Origin: Thiobacillus denitrificans
GTDB lineage: Bacteria > Pseudomonadota > Gammaproteobacteria > Burkholderiales > Thiobacillaceae
DNA: 64,000 nt
Assembly: GCF_001530125.1 (NCBI RefSeq)
Contig: NZ_LDUG01000019.1
Span: 156,415-220,414 of the forward strand
Reading direction: 5' to 3'
Shown here: positions 36,841 to 46,606 of the stretch, one piece after another
Numbering within the stretch: position 1 is the stretch's first letter
Layout: every line of letters starts with the position of its first letter
Program-made: the position numbers and the translations under genes
Notes under the pieces: model-generated
Seen by the model: the letters and a program-made list of their open reading frames with translations, nothing else
Told to the model about the DNA's origin: nothing
Database searches by the model: none

Positions 36841-38994
36841 TCATGCCATGCCGTTGTGGCGCAGCAGGGCGTCGATGGTCGGCTCGCGCCCGCGGAAGGC
36901 CTTGAACGACTCGAGCGCCGGGCGCGCACCGCCCTGTGCCAGGATTTCGCTCCAGAAACGGTGGCCGACTTCGGGGTTCAGCACGCCGCCATAGCCTTCG
37001 GCCTCGTCCTCGAACAGCGCGTAGGCGTCGGCCGACAGCACTTCCGCCCACTTGTAGCTGTAATAGCCGGCCGCGTAGCCGCCCGCGAAGATGTGCGAGA
37101 AGTTGTTGGGGAAACGATTGTAGGCCGGCGGGATGAGGACCGCGACCTGCTGGCGGATGTCATTGATCAAATCCAGCGCGGTGCGGCTGCCGTTGGGGTC
37201 GAAGTCGTCGTGCAGGTGCATGTCGAAGCTGGCGAACTCGATCTGGCGCAGCGTCTGCAGGCCGGACTGGAAGTTCTTCGCCGCCAGCATCTTGTCAAAC
37301 AGCGCACGCGGCAGCGGCTCGCCGGTGTCGACGTGAGCGGTCATGTGCTTCAGCACGTCCCATTCCCAGCAGAAGTTTTCCATGAACTGGGAGGGCAGTT
37401 CGACCGCATCCCACTCGACGCCGTTGATGCCGGACACGCCAAGCTCCTCGATCTGCGTCAGCAGGTGGTGCAGACCGTGGCCGGCCTCGTGGAACAGGGT
37501 GATGACTTCGTCGTGGGTGAACAGCGCAGGCTTGCCGCCGACCGGCCCGGAAAAGTTGCAGTTCAGATACGCGACCGGGGTCTGGATGCCGTCGTCCTTC
37601 TTGCGGCGGGTGATGACGTCGTCCATCCACGCGCCGCCACGCTTGGATGCGCGGGCGTAGAGGTCGAGATAGAACTGGCCGATGCGCTGGCCGCTGTGGT
37701 CGGAGAGCGTGTAGAACTTCACATCCGGGTGCCACGCCGGCGCGCTGTCCTCGCGAACGTGCAGGCCGTAGAGCGTTTCGATCAGGCGGAACAGCCCGGT
37801 TAGCACGCGCGGCTCGGGGAAATACTGCTTCACTTCCTGGTCGGAAAAGCTGTAGCGGGCGACGCTGAGTTTTTCCGACACGTAGGGGGTGTCCCACGCC
37901 TGCAGCTCACTCATGCCAAGCTCGTCGCGGGCGAAGGCCATGAGCTCGGCGTAGTCCTTTTCCGCATAGGGGCGGGCGCGGGCGCCGAGTTCGTCGAGGA
38001 ACTTTAGCACCTCGGTCGGGGTGTCGGCCATCTTGGCCGCCAGCGAGACCTCGGCATAGCTCCTGAACCCCAGCAACTCGGCGGCTTCGCGGCGCAGCCT
38101 GAGGATGCCGGAGATCAGCGGCGTGTTGTCGAGGTGCACGGTTGTTGACGCTTCAGCGTCTTTAGTGCGCGGTTGTTGCCGACTTGTCGGCTTTACAACT
38201 GCGGCCTCCCCTTTACGGGGACAACCGTGGCCTACCCCTTGCGGGTGCTCGGGCCTGCCGAATTCGGAGGCGCGGGTGACGTAGGCGCGGTACAACTGCT
38301 CGCGCAGGCCGCGGTTGTCGGCGTACTGCATCACCGGCAGGTAGGACGGCATCTGCAGGGTGATCTTCCAGCCGCTCTTGCCGTCGGCTTCGGCGGCGGC
38401 CTTCATCATCGCCTGCACGTCGTCCGGCACGCCGGCCAGCTGGGCAGCATCGTCGACGGTGAGCGCAAATTCGTTGGTGGCGTCGAGAATGTTCTCCTCG
38501 AACTTGGCGGACAGCTGCGCCAGTTCTTCCTGCACCTGCATGAAGCGCGCTTTCTTGTCGTCCGGCAGTTCGGCGCCGCCGAGGCGGAAATCGCGCAACT
38601 CGTTGTCGACGATTTTTTGACGCGGCGCGGACAGCGCGGCGAAGTCGGGGCGGGCTTTCAATGCCTTGAACTTGTTGAAGAGCGCCTCGTTCTGTCCCAG
38701 TTCCGCGTAGTAGATGGTGATCTTGGGCAGGTTGGCGTTGTAGACCTCGCGCAGCTCGGGCGAGTCCATCACCGAATGCAGGTGCGACACCTGGCCCCAG
38801 GCGCGGCCCAGTTTCTCGTTGGCGTCGTCGAGCGGGGCGACGAAGGCGTCCCATTCGGCGGGCGTGTCGGCGGCCATGGCGTGTTCCACCGCCGCGCGGC
38901 AGTCGGCCAGCAACTGGTCGATGGCGGGGGTGACGGTTTCGGGCTTGAACTCGGCGAAACGGGGCAGACCGGAAAAATCGAGCAGGGGATTCAT
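36841..38994 (-). CDS. prlC: Oligopeptidase A (M3 metallopeptidase) with a repeat-derived in-frame insert
   Basis: 717 residues (E. coli 680). The zinc motif is LFHEAGHGLHHLL, followed by GVSGINGVEWDAVELPSQ with the third ligand region. FAEFKPETVTPAID at the start and the MENFCWEWDVL segment are typical. It degrades signal peptides and other oligopeptides in the cytoplasm. Between SEFG and LDNTPLI, where homologues have a few residues, there are about 41 extra residues (roughly 247-287). They are encoded by 38134-38256, a set of family B palindromes. The frame is open throughout. Activity of the enlarged enzyme cannot be judged. Confidence 0.92.
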   Translation of the reverse strand: MNPLLDFSGLPRFAEFKPETVTPAIDQLLADCRAAVEHAMAADTPAEWDAFVAPLDDANEKLGRAWGQVSHLHSVMDSPELREVYNANLPKITIYYAELGQNEALFNKFKALKARPDFAALSAPRQKIVDNELRDFRLGGAELPDDKKARFMQVQEELAQLSAKFEENILDATNEFALTVDDAAQLAGVPDDVQAMMKAAAEADGKSGWKITLQMPSYLPVMQYADNRGLREQLYRAYVTRASEFGRPEHPQGVGHGCPRKGEAAVVKPTSRQQPRTKDAEASTTVHLDNTPLISGILRLRREAAELLGFRSYAEVSLAAKMADTPTEVLKFLDELGARARPYAEKDYAELMAFARDELGMSELQAWDTPYVSEKLSVARYSFSDQEVKQYFPEPRVLTGLFRLIETLYGLHVREDSAPAWHPDVKFYTLSDHSGQRIGQFYLDLYARASKRGGAWMDDVITRRKKDDGIQTPVAYLNCNFSGPVGGKPALFTHDEVITLFHEAGHGLHHLLTQIEELGVSGINGVEWDAVELPSQFMENFCWEWDVLKHMTAHVDTGEPLPRALFDKMLAAKNFQSGLQTLRQIEFASFDMHLHDDFDPNGSRTALDLINDIRQQVAVLIPPAYNRFPNNFSHIFAGGYAAGYYSYKWAEVLSADAYALFEDEAEGYGGVLNPEVGHRFWSEILAQGGARPALESFKAFRGREPTIDALLRHNGMA
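38134..38256 (-). repeat. Family B palindromic insert translated within prlC
   Basis: The 123-bp (41-codon) stretch, read on the minus strand, contains ACCCGCAAGGGGT, CCCCGTAAAGGGG, GCCGACAAGTCGGC and GACGCTGAAGCGTC hairpins separated by GTTGTAAAG and CAACAAC words. The same order of hairpins occurs between genes at 36547-36622, with paired base changes in the stems. Confidence 0.8.
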
Positions 38995-39059
38995 GGCGGC
39001 ATTCGGAATGGAGGGACAGGGCCATTATACTTTCGGGTGATGAATTGATTTTCAACCCC

Positions 39060-39611
39060 ATGACAGACAAGGTTTACGCTCAGCCGCTGGCGCCGCATCA
39101 CGGCGTCGCGCCGACCCTCGCCGCCGGCGCCTGGGTGCACCCGCGCGCCACGCTGGTCGGCGAGGTCAGCCTGGGCGCCGACGCCTCGGTGTGGCCGGGC
39201 GCGGTGATTCGTGGCGACGTCAATTCCATCAGCATCGGCGAGGCGAGCAACATTCAGGACAACAGCGTGCTGCACGTGTCGCACAAGACGCCGGCCAACC
39301 CGGCGGGCGGGCCGCTGGTCATCGGCGCGCGCGTCACCGTCGGCCACACGGTCATCCTGCACGCCTGCACGATCGAGGACGAATGCCTGATCGGCATGGG
39401 CAGCATCATCCTCGACCGCGCGGTGGTGCAGAAGCACGTGCTGCTCGGCGCCGGCTCGCTGGTGCCGGAAGGCCGTGTGCTCGAATCCGGCCATCTGTAT
39501 CTGGGGCGCCCCGCCAGGCTGGTGCGGGCGCTGACCGAGGAAGAAATCGTCTATTTCAGCTATTCCGCGCAGCACTATGTGACGCTGGCGCGGTCGTATC
39601 AAGACGTTTAA
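39060..39611 (+). CDS. Gamma-carbonic anhydrase family protein
   Basis: 183 residues from ATG 39060; an in-frame TTG at 39045 is possible. Left-handed beta-helix hexapeptide repeats are visible: GASVWPGAVIRGDVNSISIG, SNIQDNSVLHVSH, VTVGHTVILHACTI, CLIGMGSIILDRAVV. The zinc-binding His residues of this family are present (LHVSH, VGHTVILHAC). Members interconvert CO2 and bicarbonate or are inactive homologues (YrdA/PaaY type). A link to CO2 fixation is possible but not shown. It is divergent from prlC. Confidence 0.88.
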   Translation: MTDKVYAQPLAPHHGVAPTLAAGAWVHPRATLVGEVSLGADASVWPGAVIRGDVNSISIGEASNIQDNSVLHVSHKTPANPAGGPLVIGARVTVGHTVILHACTIEDECLIGMGSIILDRAVVQKHVLLGAGSLVPEGRVLESGHLYLGRPARLVRALTEEEIVYFSYSAQHYVTLARSYQDV

Positions 39612-39626
39612 CCCTGTGGAACCCGC

Positions 39627-40121
39627 ATGAAATTCGCCAAACCCGCTCTGATCGCCGTCGCCGTGCTCGCCATTGCCGGCGCACTTTTCTTCGCCCTGAT
39701 GGACAGGCCCAGCGCGCCGGCGGTCACCTTCACCACGCTCGAAGGCAAGCCCATCGTCCTCGACGAACTGCGCGGCAAGGTGGTGCTGGTCAACTTCTGG
39801 GCGACCTCCTGCCCCGGTTGCATCAAGGAAATGCCGGATATGGTCGAAGCCTACAATCTATACAAGGACCGCGGCTTCGAAATCATCGCGGTGGCAATGC
39901 GCTACGATCCGCCCAATTACGTGCTGAATTTCGTGCAGACGCGGCAGCTGCCGTTTCCGGTCGTGCTCGACGTCGACGGCGAACACGCGCGCGCCTTCGG
40001 CAACGTGCAGCTCACGCCCACCACCTTCATCATCGGCAAGGACGGCCGCATCCTCGAACAGAAGCTGGGCGAGCTCGATTTCGTCAAGCTGAATGCCCTG
40101 CTGGACAGGGAGCTGTCGTGA
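39627..40121 (+). CDS. TlpA-like thioredoxin-domain protein, membrane anchored
   Basis: 164 residues. One N-terminal membrane helix (about 7-25) anchors a periplasmic thioredoxin fold with the active site FWATSCPGCIKEMP (CPGC) and the cis-Pro region LTPTTFIIGKDGRI. TlpA/ResA-like proteins reduce disulfides in cytochrome c maturation or other periplasmic targets. The gene is followed with overlap by a small lipoprotein gene. Its target is unknown. A second, similar gene is at 42799-43350. Confidence 0.9.
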   Translation: MKFAKPALIAVAVLAIAGALFFALMDRPSAPAVTFTTLEGKPIVLDELRGKVVLVNFWATSCPGCIKEMPDMVEAYNLYKDRGFEIIAVAMRYDPPNYVLNFVQTRQLPFPVVLDVDGEHARAFGNVQLTPTTFIIGKDGRILEQKLGELDFVKLNALLDRELS

Positions 40122-40354
40122 TCAGGCTTCTGGCCGCAGCGTCGTTGCTGCTGATGCTGGGCGCGTGCAGCCCTCTTCCCGCTCAGCCGGCCGCCGGCAA
40201 GCCCTCTCCGGCCGGGCCGCCGCCTCCGCCGATGCCGGACGACCGCATCGTCTGTCCGGCCGACGTCAAGCTATGCCCCGACGGTAGCACCGTCAGCCGC
40301 GAGCCGGCCCGTGGCTGCGTGTTCACCCCCTGCCCGGGCGAAACCAACAAGTAA
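40118..40354 (+). CDS. Small Cys-containing lipoprotein
   Basis: 78 residues from GTG 40118, which overlaps the stop of the TlpA-like gene (GTGA). The lipoprotein signal peptide ends in LMLGAC with lipidated Cys17. A Pro-rich linker follows, then IVCPADVKLCPDGSTVSREP and GCVFTPCPGE, a four-cysteine module resembling a short Kazal/follistatin-like knot. No known function. Co-translation with a thiol-redox protein suggests its disulfides or location are related to that partner (inference). Confidence 0.75.
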   Translation: MIRLLAAASLLLMLGACSPLPAQPAAGKPSPAGPPPPPMPDDRIVCPADVKLCPDGSTVSREPARGCVFTPCPGETNK

Positions 40355-40377
40355 TTTTCTCTGGATTCTTTTCATTC

Positions 40378-42042
<1,665 letters not shown>

Positions 42043-42049
42043 ACGCGCG

Positions 42050-42496
42050 ATGATCCTGGAGAAACTGACCGAGGCTGACCGCTATACTGCATTGCATCCC
42101 TTGTTTGCGCGCGCCTTCGAATTCCTGCGCAACACGGATTTGAAGGCGCTGGCGCCAGGCAAGCATGCAATCCAGGGCGAGCAGTTTTTCGCCATCGTCG
42201 AGGCGTGCACTGGCCGCACGCGGGCGGAGGCGAAGCTGGAATGCCATCGCCGCTACATTGACATCCAGCTGGTGCTGGAAGGCGTCGATGAGATGGGCTG
42301 GAAGCCACTGGCCGAATGCGTGGACCCGGCGACGGATTACGATGCGGCGCGCGACATCCGCTTTTTCAACGACGCGCCGGCAAGCTGGATCGCCACCCCG
42401 CCGGGATCGTTCTGCGTGTTTTTTTCCGACGACGCGCACGCGCCGCTGGTGAGCGCGGGCATGGTCCGCAAGGTGGTGGTGAAGATCGCCGTTTAA
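42050..42496 (+). CDS. YhcH/YjgK/YiaL (DUF386) family protein
   Basis: 148 residues from ATG 42050. Cupin-like family segments are GKHAIQGEQFFAIVEACTGR, ECHRRYIDIQLVLEGVDEMGW and an IATPPGSFCVFFSDDAHAP metal-binding region. YhcH is linked to N-glycolylneuraminate handling in E. coli, YiaL to sugar operons; here no sugar genes adjoin, so its substrate is unknown. It lies 7 bp after ettA and is probably co-transcribed. Confidence 0.88.
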   Translation: MILEKLTEADRYTALHPLFARAFEFLRNTDLKALAPGKHAIQGEQFFAIVEACTGRTRAEAKLECHRRYIDIQLVLEGVDEMGWKPLAECVDPATDYDAARDIRFFNDAPASWIATPPGSFCVFFSDDAHAPLVSAGMVRKVVVKIAV

Positions 42497-42514
42497 ACCC
42501 TAATATCCATCAGG

Positions 42515-42580
42515 CCAAACACCCCGTGGGGGCGCCGCTCCCGGCGCGATTTGCGCCCGCGCTCCTACATGCGCGAGCAT
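42515..42580. repeat. REP-like palindrome between the yhcH-like gene and slyX
   Basis: Read on the minus strand it contains TGTAGGAGCGCGGGCGCAAA followed by GGGAGCGGCGCCCCCACGG, similar to the GTAGGAGCGGGC REP type. It lies between convergent genes. Confidence 0.5.
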
Positions 42581-42598
42581 CTCAATGAGCACTCCGGG

Positions 42599-42802
42599 TT
42601 AATAGTGCGGTGGAATCTCGTCACGCGGGGTGCGGTCCTCGTCCGGCAGCGCGTCCTGCAGCTGCTGGTGCAGCAGGCGCAATTGCTGCTGCATCGAATC
42701 GATCTGCCCCTGCTGGCGGATTACTGTCTGGTTGAGCGTTTCGAGCAGGTCTTCGGCGAAGGCGAGCTTGGTTTCGAGTTCGGTGAGACGGGGTTCGGTC
42801 AT
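42599..42802 (-). CDS. slyX: SlyX family protein
   Basis: 67 residues from ATG 42802. The family pattern is a short coiled coil, LTELETKLAFAEDLLETLNQ, then TVIRQQGQIDSMQQQLRLL, then a Pro-containing tail ending PPHY. Function is unknown. The ATG overlaps the stop of the thiol-disulfide gene upstream (ATGA). Confidence 0.85.
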   Translation of the reverse strand: MTEPRLTELETKLAFAEDLLETLNQTVIRQQGQIDSMQQQLRLLHQQLQDALPDEDRTPRDEIPPHY

Positions 42803-43350
42803 GGCTGTTTGGCTTCGGCGAGCAAGGGGACGACAAGTTTTTCCAGCCGGGGATAATGCACCTGACCGGCGATCTTGTGGCGGATGCGGCCCTCGGCATC
42901 GACGATGAACGAGGTGGGTACGCTCGTCACGTTGCCGAAAGCGGCCGCCATCGAGGCGTTGGTCGGCGCGGCCATGAAGGCGTAGTCCTTGTCCTGCATC
43001 CAGGCGGCGATTTTTTCCGGCGTGTCGTCGACGCTGATCGAAATGACCTCGAACCCCTTGTCGCGATGGTCTTTCCAGAAACTGTCGATGACCGGCTTTT
43101 CCTTGCGGCAGTAGGGGCACCAGGTCGCCCAGAAGTTCACCAGCACGACCTTTCCCTTGAGTTCGTCGCTGGTCAGCGCCTGCCCGCCGGGCAGGGTCAC
43201 GGCCCAGGGTGGCGCGGCGTGATTTTCGTCGCTGACGGTGGCCGGTGGGCGAAACCACAGCCAGGCGATCAAACCCAGTAAAATCAGGGTCAGCGGACGC
43301 GGCGTCCATTTCTTGGCTGCCTTTATTTTCTTGGGAGCTTGTCTATCCAT
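42799..43350 (-). CDS. TlpA/ScsD-like membrane thiol-disulfide protein
   Basis: 183 residues. A basic N-terminus, one membrane helix (about 18-34) and a periplasmic thioredoxin fold with VLVNFWATWCPYCRKEKPV (CPYC) and TSVPTSFIVDAEGRI (cis-Pro). It resembles ScsD/TlpA-type reductases. It is divergent from the hemJ-like gene with the two start codons sharing bases (CATG, 43348-43351). Confidence 0.9.
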   Translation of the reverse strand: MDRQAPKKIKAAKKWTPRPLTLILLGLIAWLWFRPPATVSDENHAAPPWAVTLPGGQALTSDELKGKVVLVNFWATWCPYCRKEKPVIDSFWKDHRDKGFEVISISVDDTPEKIAAWMQDKDYAFMAAPTNASMAAAFGNVTSVPTSFIVDAEGRIRHKIAGQVHYPRLEKLVVPLLAEAKQP

Positions 43351-43762
43351 GCTGTGGCTGAAGTCGTTTCATATCGTGATGGTGGTGAGCTGGTTCGCCG
43401 GGTTGTTTTATCTGCCGCGCATCTTCGTCAACCTGGCGATGGAAACCAACGATGCCGCGTATGACCGCCTGCTGATGATGGCGCGCAAATTGTATCGGTT
43501 CGTTTCGCCCATTATGTGGCTGACGCTGATTACCGGCTTCTGGCTGTGGTTTGCGTATTTTCCGATCGACATGAACTGGATGTGGCTGAAGCTTGTGCTG
43601 GTTGTCGGACTGGTCGGCTATCACCATGTCTGCAAAAGCCTGTTGCGTCAGTTCGAAGCCAGACAGAACACCAAATCGCATGGTTGGTTCCGCTGGTTCA
43701 ATGAAATCCCGGTGATCGTGCTGCTGGTTGTCGTGCTGCTGGTGGTGTTGAAGCCGTTTTAA
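43349..43762 (+). CDS. hemJ: Protoporphyrinogen IX oxidase HemJ family membrane protein
   Basis: 137 residues from ATG 43349. The N-terminal MLWLKSFHIVMVVSWFAGLF, with the functional His near residue 8, and FYLPRIFVNLA are typical of HemJ (COG1981). Four hydrophobic helices lie at about 3-22, 50-72, 80-100 and 117-136. HemJ oxidises protoporphyrinogen IX in heme synthesis. hemF is in the same window. The start codon overlaps that of the opposite gene, so any Shine-Dalgarno sequence must lie in the other gene's coding region (GGGAG 13 bp upstream). Confidence 0.85.
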   Translation: MLWLKSFHIVMVVSWFAGLFYLPRIFVNLAMETNDAAYDRLLMMARKLYRFVSPIMWLTLITGFWLWFAYFPIDMNWMWLKLVLVVGLVGYHHVCKSLLRQFEARQNTKSHGWFRWFNEIPVIVLLVVVLLVVLKPF

Positions 43763-43782
43763 TCTGAAAACCGAAATGCATT

Positions 43783-43915
43783 CACCACAGAGGCACGGAG
43801 ACACAGAGTAAAAAAACTGTTATTGCCGAAGCCGCTTTCATCCAATGGCGTGAATCAGCAAAAATGCATGGCTTTGTTTTTGATGTTCTCTGTGCCTCTG
43901 TGCCTCTGTGGTGAA
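43783..43915. repeat. ACCACAGAGGCACAGAG inverted-repeat element, copy 2
   Basis: CACCACAGAGGCACGGAGAC at the left end is matched in inverse by TCTCTGTGCCTCTGTGCCTC and TGTGGTGAA at 43887-43915. The core between the arms is not related to copy 1 at 27230-27339, so only the arms are conserved. Confidence 0.75.
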
Positions 43916-43948
43916 GAATTTAAGTATCCCCCTTTCTGAAAGTGTTTT

Positions 43949-45178
43949 TTGAAACCCGAACCCCGTCGCACCAAAACGCCGCATCCCGTTCGCCCCGAGC
44001 GCGAGGCGCTGCCGCCTGCCAGCCATTTCGCCACCTGCCCGCGCGGACTGGAGGCGCTGCTCGAAACCGAACTCGCGGCCGCTGGCGCGCAGGTGGTGCG
44101 CCAGGTGCCCGCCGGCGTGCTGTTCATGGCCGATGCGGCCGCCGAGATGCGCGTCAACCTCACCTCGCGCATCGCCACCCGCATCCTGCGCAAGGTCGGA
44201 TTCACCCGCTATCGCAAGGAAGAGCACATCTACCGCGCCGCGCTAGACCTGCCGTGGCCGGACTGGTTCGACGTGAAGAAAACCATCGCGGTGAAAGTCG
44301 GTGCGCAGAACGCGCCGCTGAAAAGCCTCAATTTCATCACGCTGAAGATCAAGGACGCGATCTGCGACCGCTTCCGCGAGGAAACGCACGAACGTCCGAG
44401 CGTCGACCCCTCAGCGCCCGACGTGCCGGTGTATGCGTTCTTCACGACGGACGCGGTGACCTTCTATCTCGACACCTCGGGCGAGCCGCTGTTCAAACGC
44501 GGCTTCAAGCGCGAGGCGAGCGCGGCGTCGCTCAAGGAAAACCTCGCCGCCGGGCTGTTGCTGTTGTCTGGCTGGGAACCCGGCACGCCGCTGCTCGACC
44601 CGATGTGCGGCGCCGGCACCATCCTGCTTGAGGCGGCGGACATGGCGCTGAACCGGGCGCCGGGGCGTGGGCGGCACTTCGCCTTCGAGCATTACCGTGA
44701 TTTCGATGCGGCGCTATGGAAGCGCATCAAGGCGGAGGCGCAGGCACAGGAAAAGCCGCTCACCCGCCTGCCCATTTTCGGCGCCGATCAGGATCGCTGG
44801 GTATTGGACAAAGCACGCAACAACCTCGCTGCCGCCGGCTATGCCGACGCGATCGAGCTGAACGTGTCCGATGTGCTCGATCTGAAAGCGCCCACCCCGG
44901 TCGGCACCCTCGTCACCAACCCGCCCTACGGCGAACGGCTGGGCGAGGCCGAGGATCTGGCCGAGTGGTATCCGCTGCTGGGTGACTGGCTGAAGCAGAA
45001 TTTCAGCGGATGGGAGGCGTGGGTCATTTCCGGCGACCCGCTATTGCCCAAGTTGCTTGGTCTCAAGGCCAGCCGCCGCATCCCGCTGTTCAACGGTCCG
45101 ATCGAAACCCGTTTTCTGCAATACAAAATCGTGGCGGGTACGATGCGGCCGGACAAGCCAGCCAAGCTGGTTTCCTGA
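43949..45178 (+). CDS. THUMP-domain RNA methyltransferase (RlmL N-terminal half type)
   Basis: 409 residues from TTG 43949; the ribosome site is weak and the true start may lie within the first 25 codons (homology begins near HFATCPRGLEALLETEL). A THUMP domain (about 50-180) is followed by a Rossmann methyltransferase: DPMCGAGTILLEAA (SAM binding), GADQDRWVLDKARNNL and the catalytic TNPPYGERLG. E. coli RlmL makes m2G2445 in 23S rRNA; here only that half is present, without the RlmK part. rRNA m2G2445 methylation is the likely job. Confidence 0.88.
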   Translation: MKPEPRRTKTPHPVRPEREALPPASHFATCPRGLEALLETELAAAGAQVVRQVPAGVLFMADAAAEMRVNLTSRIATRILRKVGFTRYRKEEHIYRAALDLPWPDWFDVKKTIAVKVGAQNAPLKSLNFITLKIKDAICDRFREETHERPSVDPSAPDVPVYAFFTTDAVTFYLDTSGEPLFKRGFKREASAASLKENLAAGLLLLSGWEPGTPLLDPMCGAGTILLEAADMALNRAPGRGRHFAFEHYRDFDAALWKRIKAEAQAQEKPLTRLPIFGADQDRWVLDKARNNLAAAGYADAIELNVSDVLDLKAPTPVGTLVTNPPYGERLGEAEDLAEWYPLLGDWLKQNFSGWEAWVISGDPLLPKLLGLKASRRIPLFNGPIETRFLQYKIVAGTMRPDKPAKLVS

Positions 45179-45191
45179 GAGGCATGGCACC

Positions 45192-45461
45192 ATGCTCACC
45201 GCATCCCTGCGGCTGACCGGCACCCTCGATGACGGTGCCGAGGTGGTCCGCAGCTACTATCTGGTGGCTGATTTTGGTCAACATGGCGGTGGAAAGTCGT
45301 CGATTATCCCGCTGTCGATGGGCGCGCCGATGCCGGACGACGACCGCCTGACGGTGAAAACCGGCGGCGAGGAGGCCGCCCTCAAAGCCGCCGCCGAGGC
45401 AATCAAAGCGCTTCCCGGCAATCAGGGGCTGGAGGTGAGGGTGGTGATCAACCCCGAATAG
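45192..45461 (+). CDS. Small protein of unknown function
   Basis: 89 residues from ATG 45192, 13 bp after the methyltransferase stop and converging with pilU (7 bp gap). It begins MLTASLRLTGTLDDGAEVVR and has an alternating pattern that suggests a small alpha/beta domain, with an acidic middle (PMPDDDRLTVKTGGEE) and an Ala-rich helix. No signal peptide, cysteine or known motif. Base composition matches its neighbours. I do not recognise it. Confidence 0.6.
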   Translation: MLTASLRLTGTLDDGAEVVRSYYLVADFGQHGGGKSSIIPLSMGAPMPDDDRLTVKTGGEEAALKAAAEAIKALPGNQGLEVRVVINPE

Positions 45462-45468
45462 GTCGGAA

Positions 45469-46596
45469 TCAGACGAGGTCGAGGTGATCCAGCCCGGCCA
45501 TCATGTCGCGGCCCTTGGCTTCCTGGCCGTGCAGCTTGATCTGCAGGCGCAGGTCGTTGAGGCTGTCGGCGTTTCGCAGCGCATCCTCGTAGGAAATTAT
45601 CCCGGCCTCGTACAGGTCGAACAGCGCCTGGTCGAAGGTCTGCATGCCCATTTCGCGCGATTTCGCCATGATTTCCTTGATCTCGTGGACGTGGCCCTTG
45701 AAGATCAGGTCGGCGATCAGCGGCGAGTTGAGCAGGATTTCGACCGCGGCGACGCGCCCGGTGGTGCCCTTGCGCGGGATCAGGCGCTGCGAGATGAACG
45801 ACTTCAGGTTCAGCGACAAATCCATCAGCAGCTGGTCGCGCTTTTCCTCCGGGAAGAAGTTGATGATGCGGTCGAGCGCCTGGTTGGCGCTGTTGGCGTG
45901 CAGGGTCGACAGGCAGAGGTGGCCGGTTTCGGCAAAGGCGATGGCGTATTCCATGGTTTCGCGGTCGCGGATTTCGCCGATCAGGATGACGTCGGGTGCC
46001 TGCCGCAGGGTGTTCTTCAGCGCGGAGAACCAGTTGTCGGTGTCGATGCCGACCTCGCGCTGGGTGATGATGGATTTCCGGTGCTCGTGCACGTACTCGA
46101 TCGGATCTTCGACCGTAATGATGTGATCACAGGCGTTTTCATTGCGGAAGCCCACCATCGCCGCCAGCGAAGTCGATTTGCCGGTGCCGGTGCCGCCGAC
46201 GAAGATCACCAGGCCGCGCTTGATCATCGCGACGTCGCGCAGGATCGGCGGCAGGTTGAGTTCTTCCATCTTCGGAATCTTGGTGACGATGGTCCGCATC
46301 ACGGCGCCGACGCGGCCCTGCTGCACGAACACGTTGACACGGAAGCGCCCGATTTCGGGCGGGCTGATGGCGAAGTTGGATTCGTTGGTCGCCTCGAAGT
46401 CCTTCCATTGCCGTTCGTTCATGATCGAGCGCGCCAGCTCGCTGGTGTGCGCGGGCGTCAGCGTCTGGTTCGACACCGGGGTGATCTTGCCGTCCACCTT
46501 GATGGCGGGCGGAAACCCGGCGGTCAGGAACAGGTCGGAGGCGTTCTTCGTCAGCATCAGGCGCAGCAAATCGTGGACGGTTTTTTCAGCGTTCAT
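45469..46596 (-). CDS. pilU: Twitching motility ATPase PilU
   Basis: 375 residues. An N-terminal PAS-like fold is followed by the retraction ATPase core: VGGTGTGKSTSLAAMVGF (Walker A near 135), ITVEDPIEYVHEH (Asp box), LIGEIRDRETMEYAIAFAETGH (Walker B), LSTLHANSANQALDRI (His box). The C-terminal extension beyond PilT length is characteristic of PilU. It assists PilT in pilus retraction. pilT is 10 bp upstream in the same direction. Confidence 0.95.
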   Translation of the reverse strand: MNAEKTVHDLLRLMLTKNASDLFLTAGFPPAIKVDGKITPVSNQTLTPAHTSELARSIMNERQWKDFEATNESNFAISPPEIGRFRVNVFVQQGRVGAVMRTIVTKIPKMEELNLPPILRDVAMIKRGLVIFVGGTGTGKSTSLAAMVGFRNENACDHIITVEDPIEYVHEHRKSIITQREVGIDTDNWFSALKNTLRQAPDVILIGEIRDRETMEYAIAFAETGHLCLSTLHANSANQALDRIINFFPEEKRDQLLMDLSLNLKSFISQRLIPRKGTTGRVAAVEILLNSPLIADLIFKGHVHEIKEIMAKSREMGMQTFDQALFDLYEAGIISYEDALRNADSLNDLRLQIKLHGQEAKGRDMMAGLDHLDLV

Positions 46597-46606
46597 CGTT
46601 CAATCC

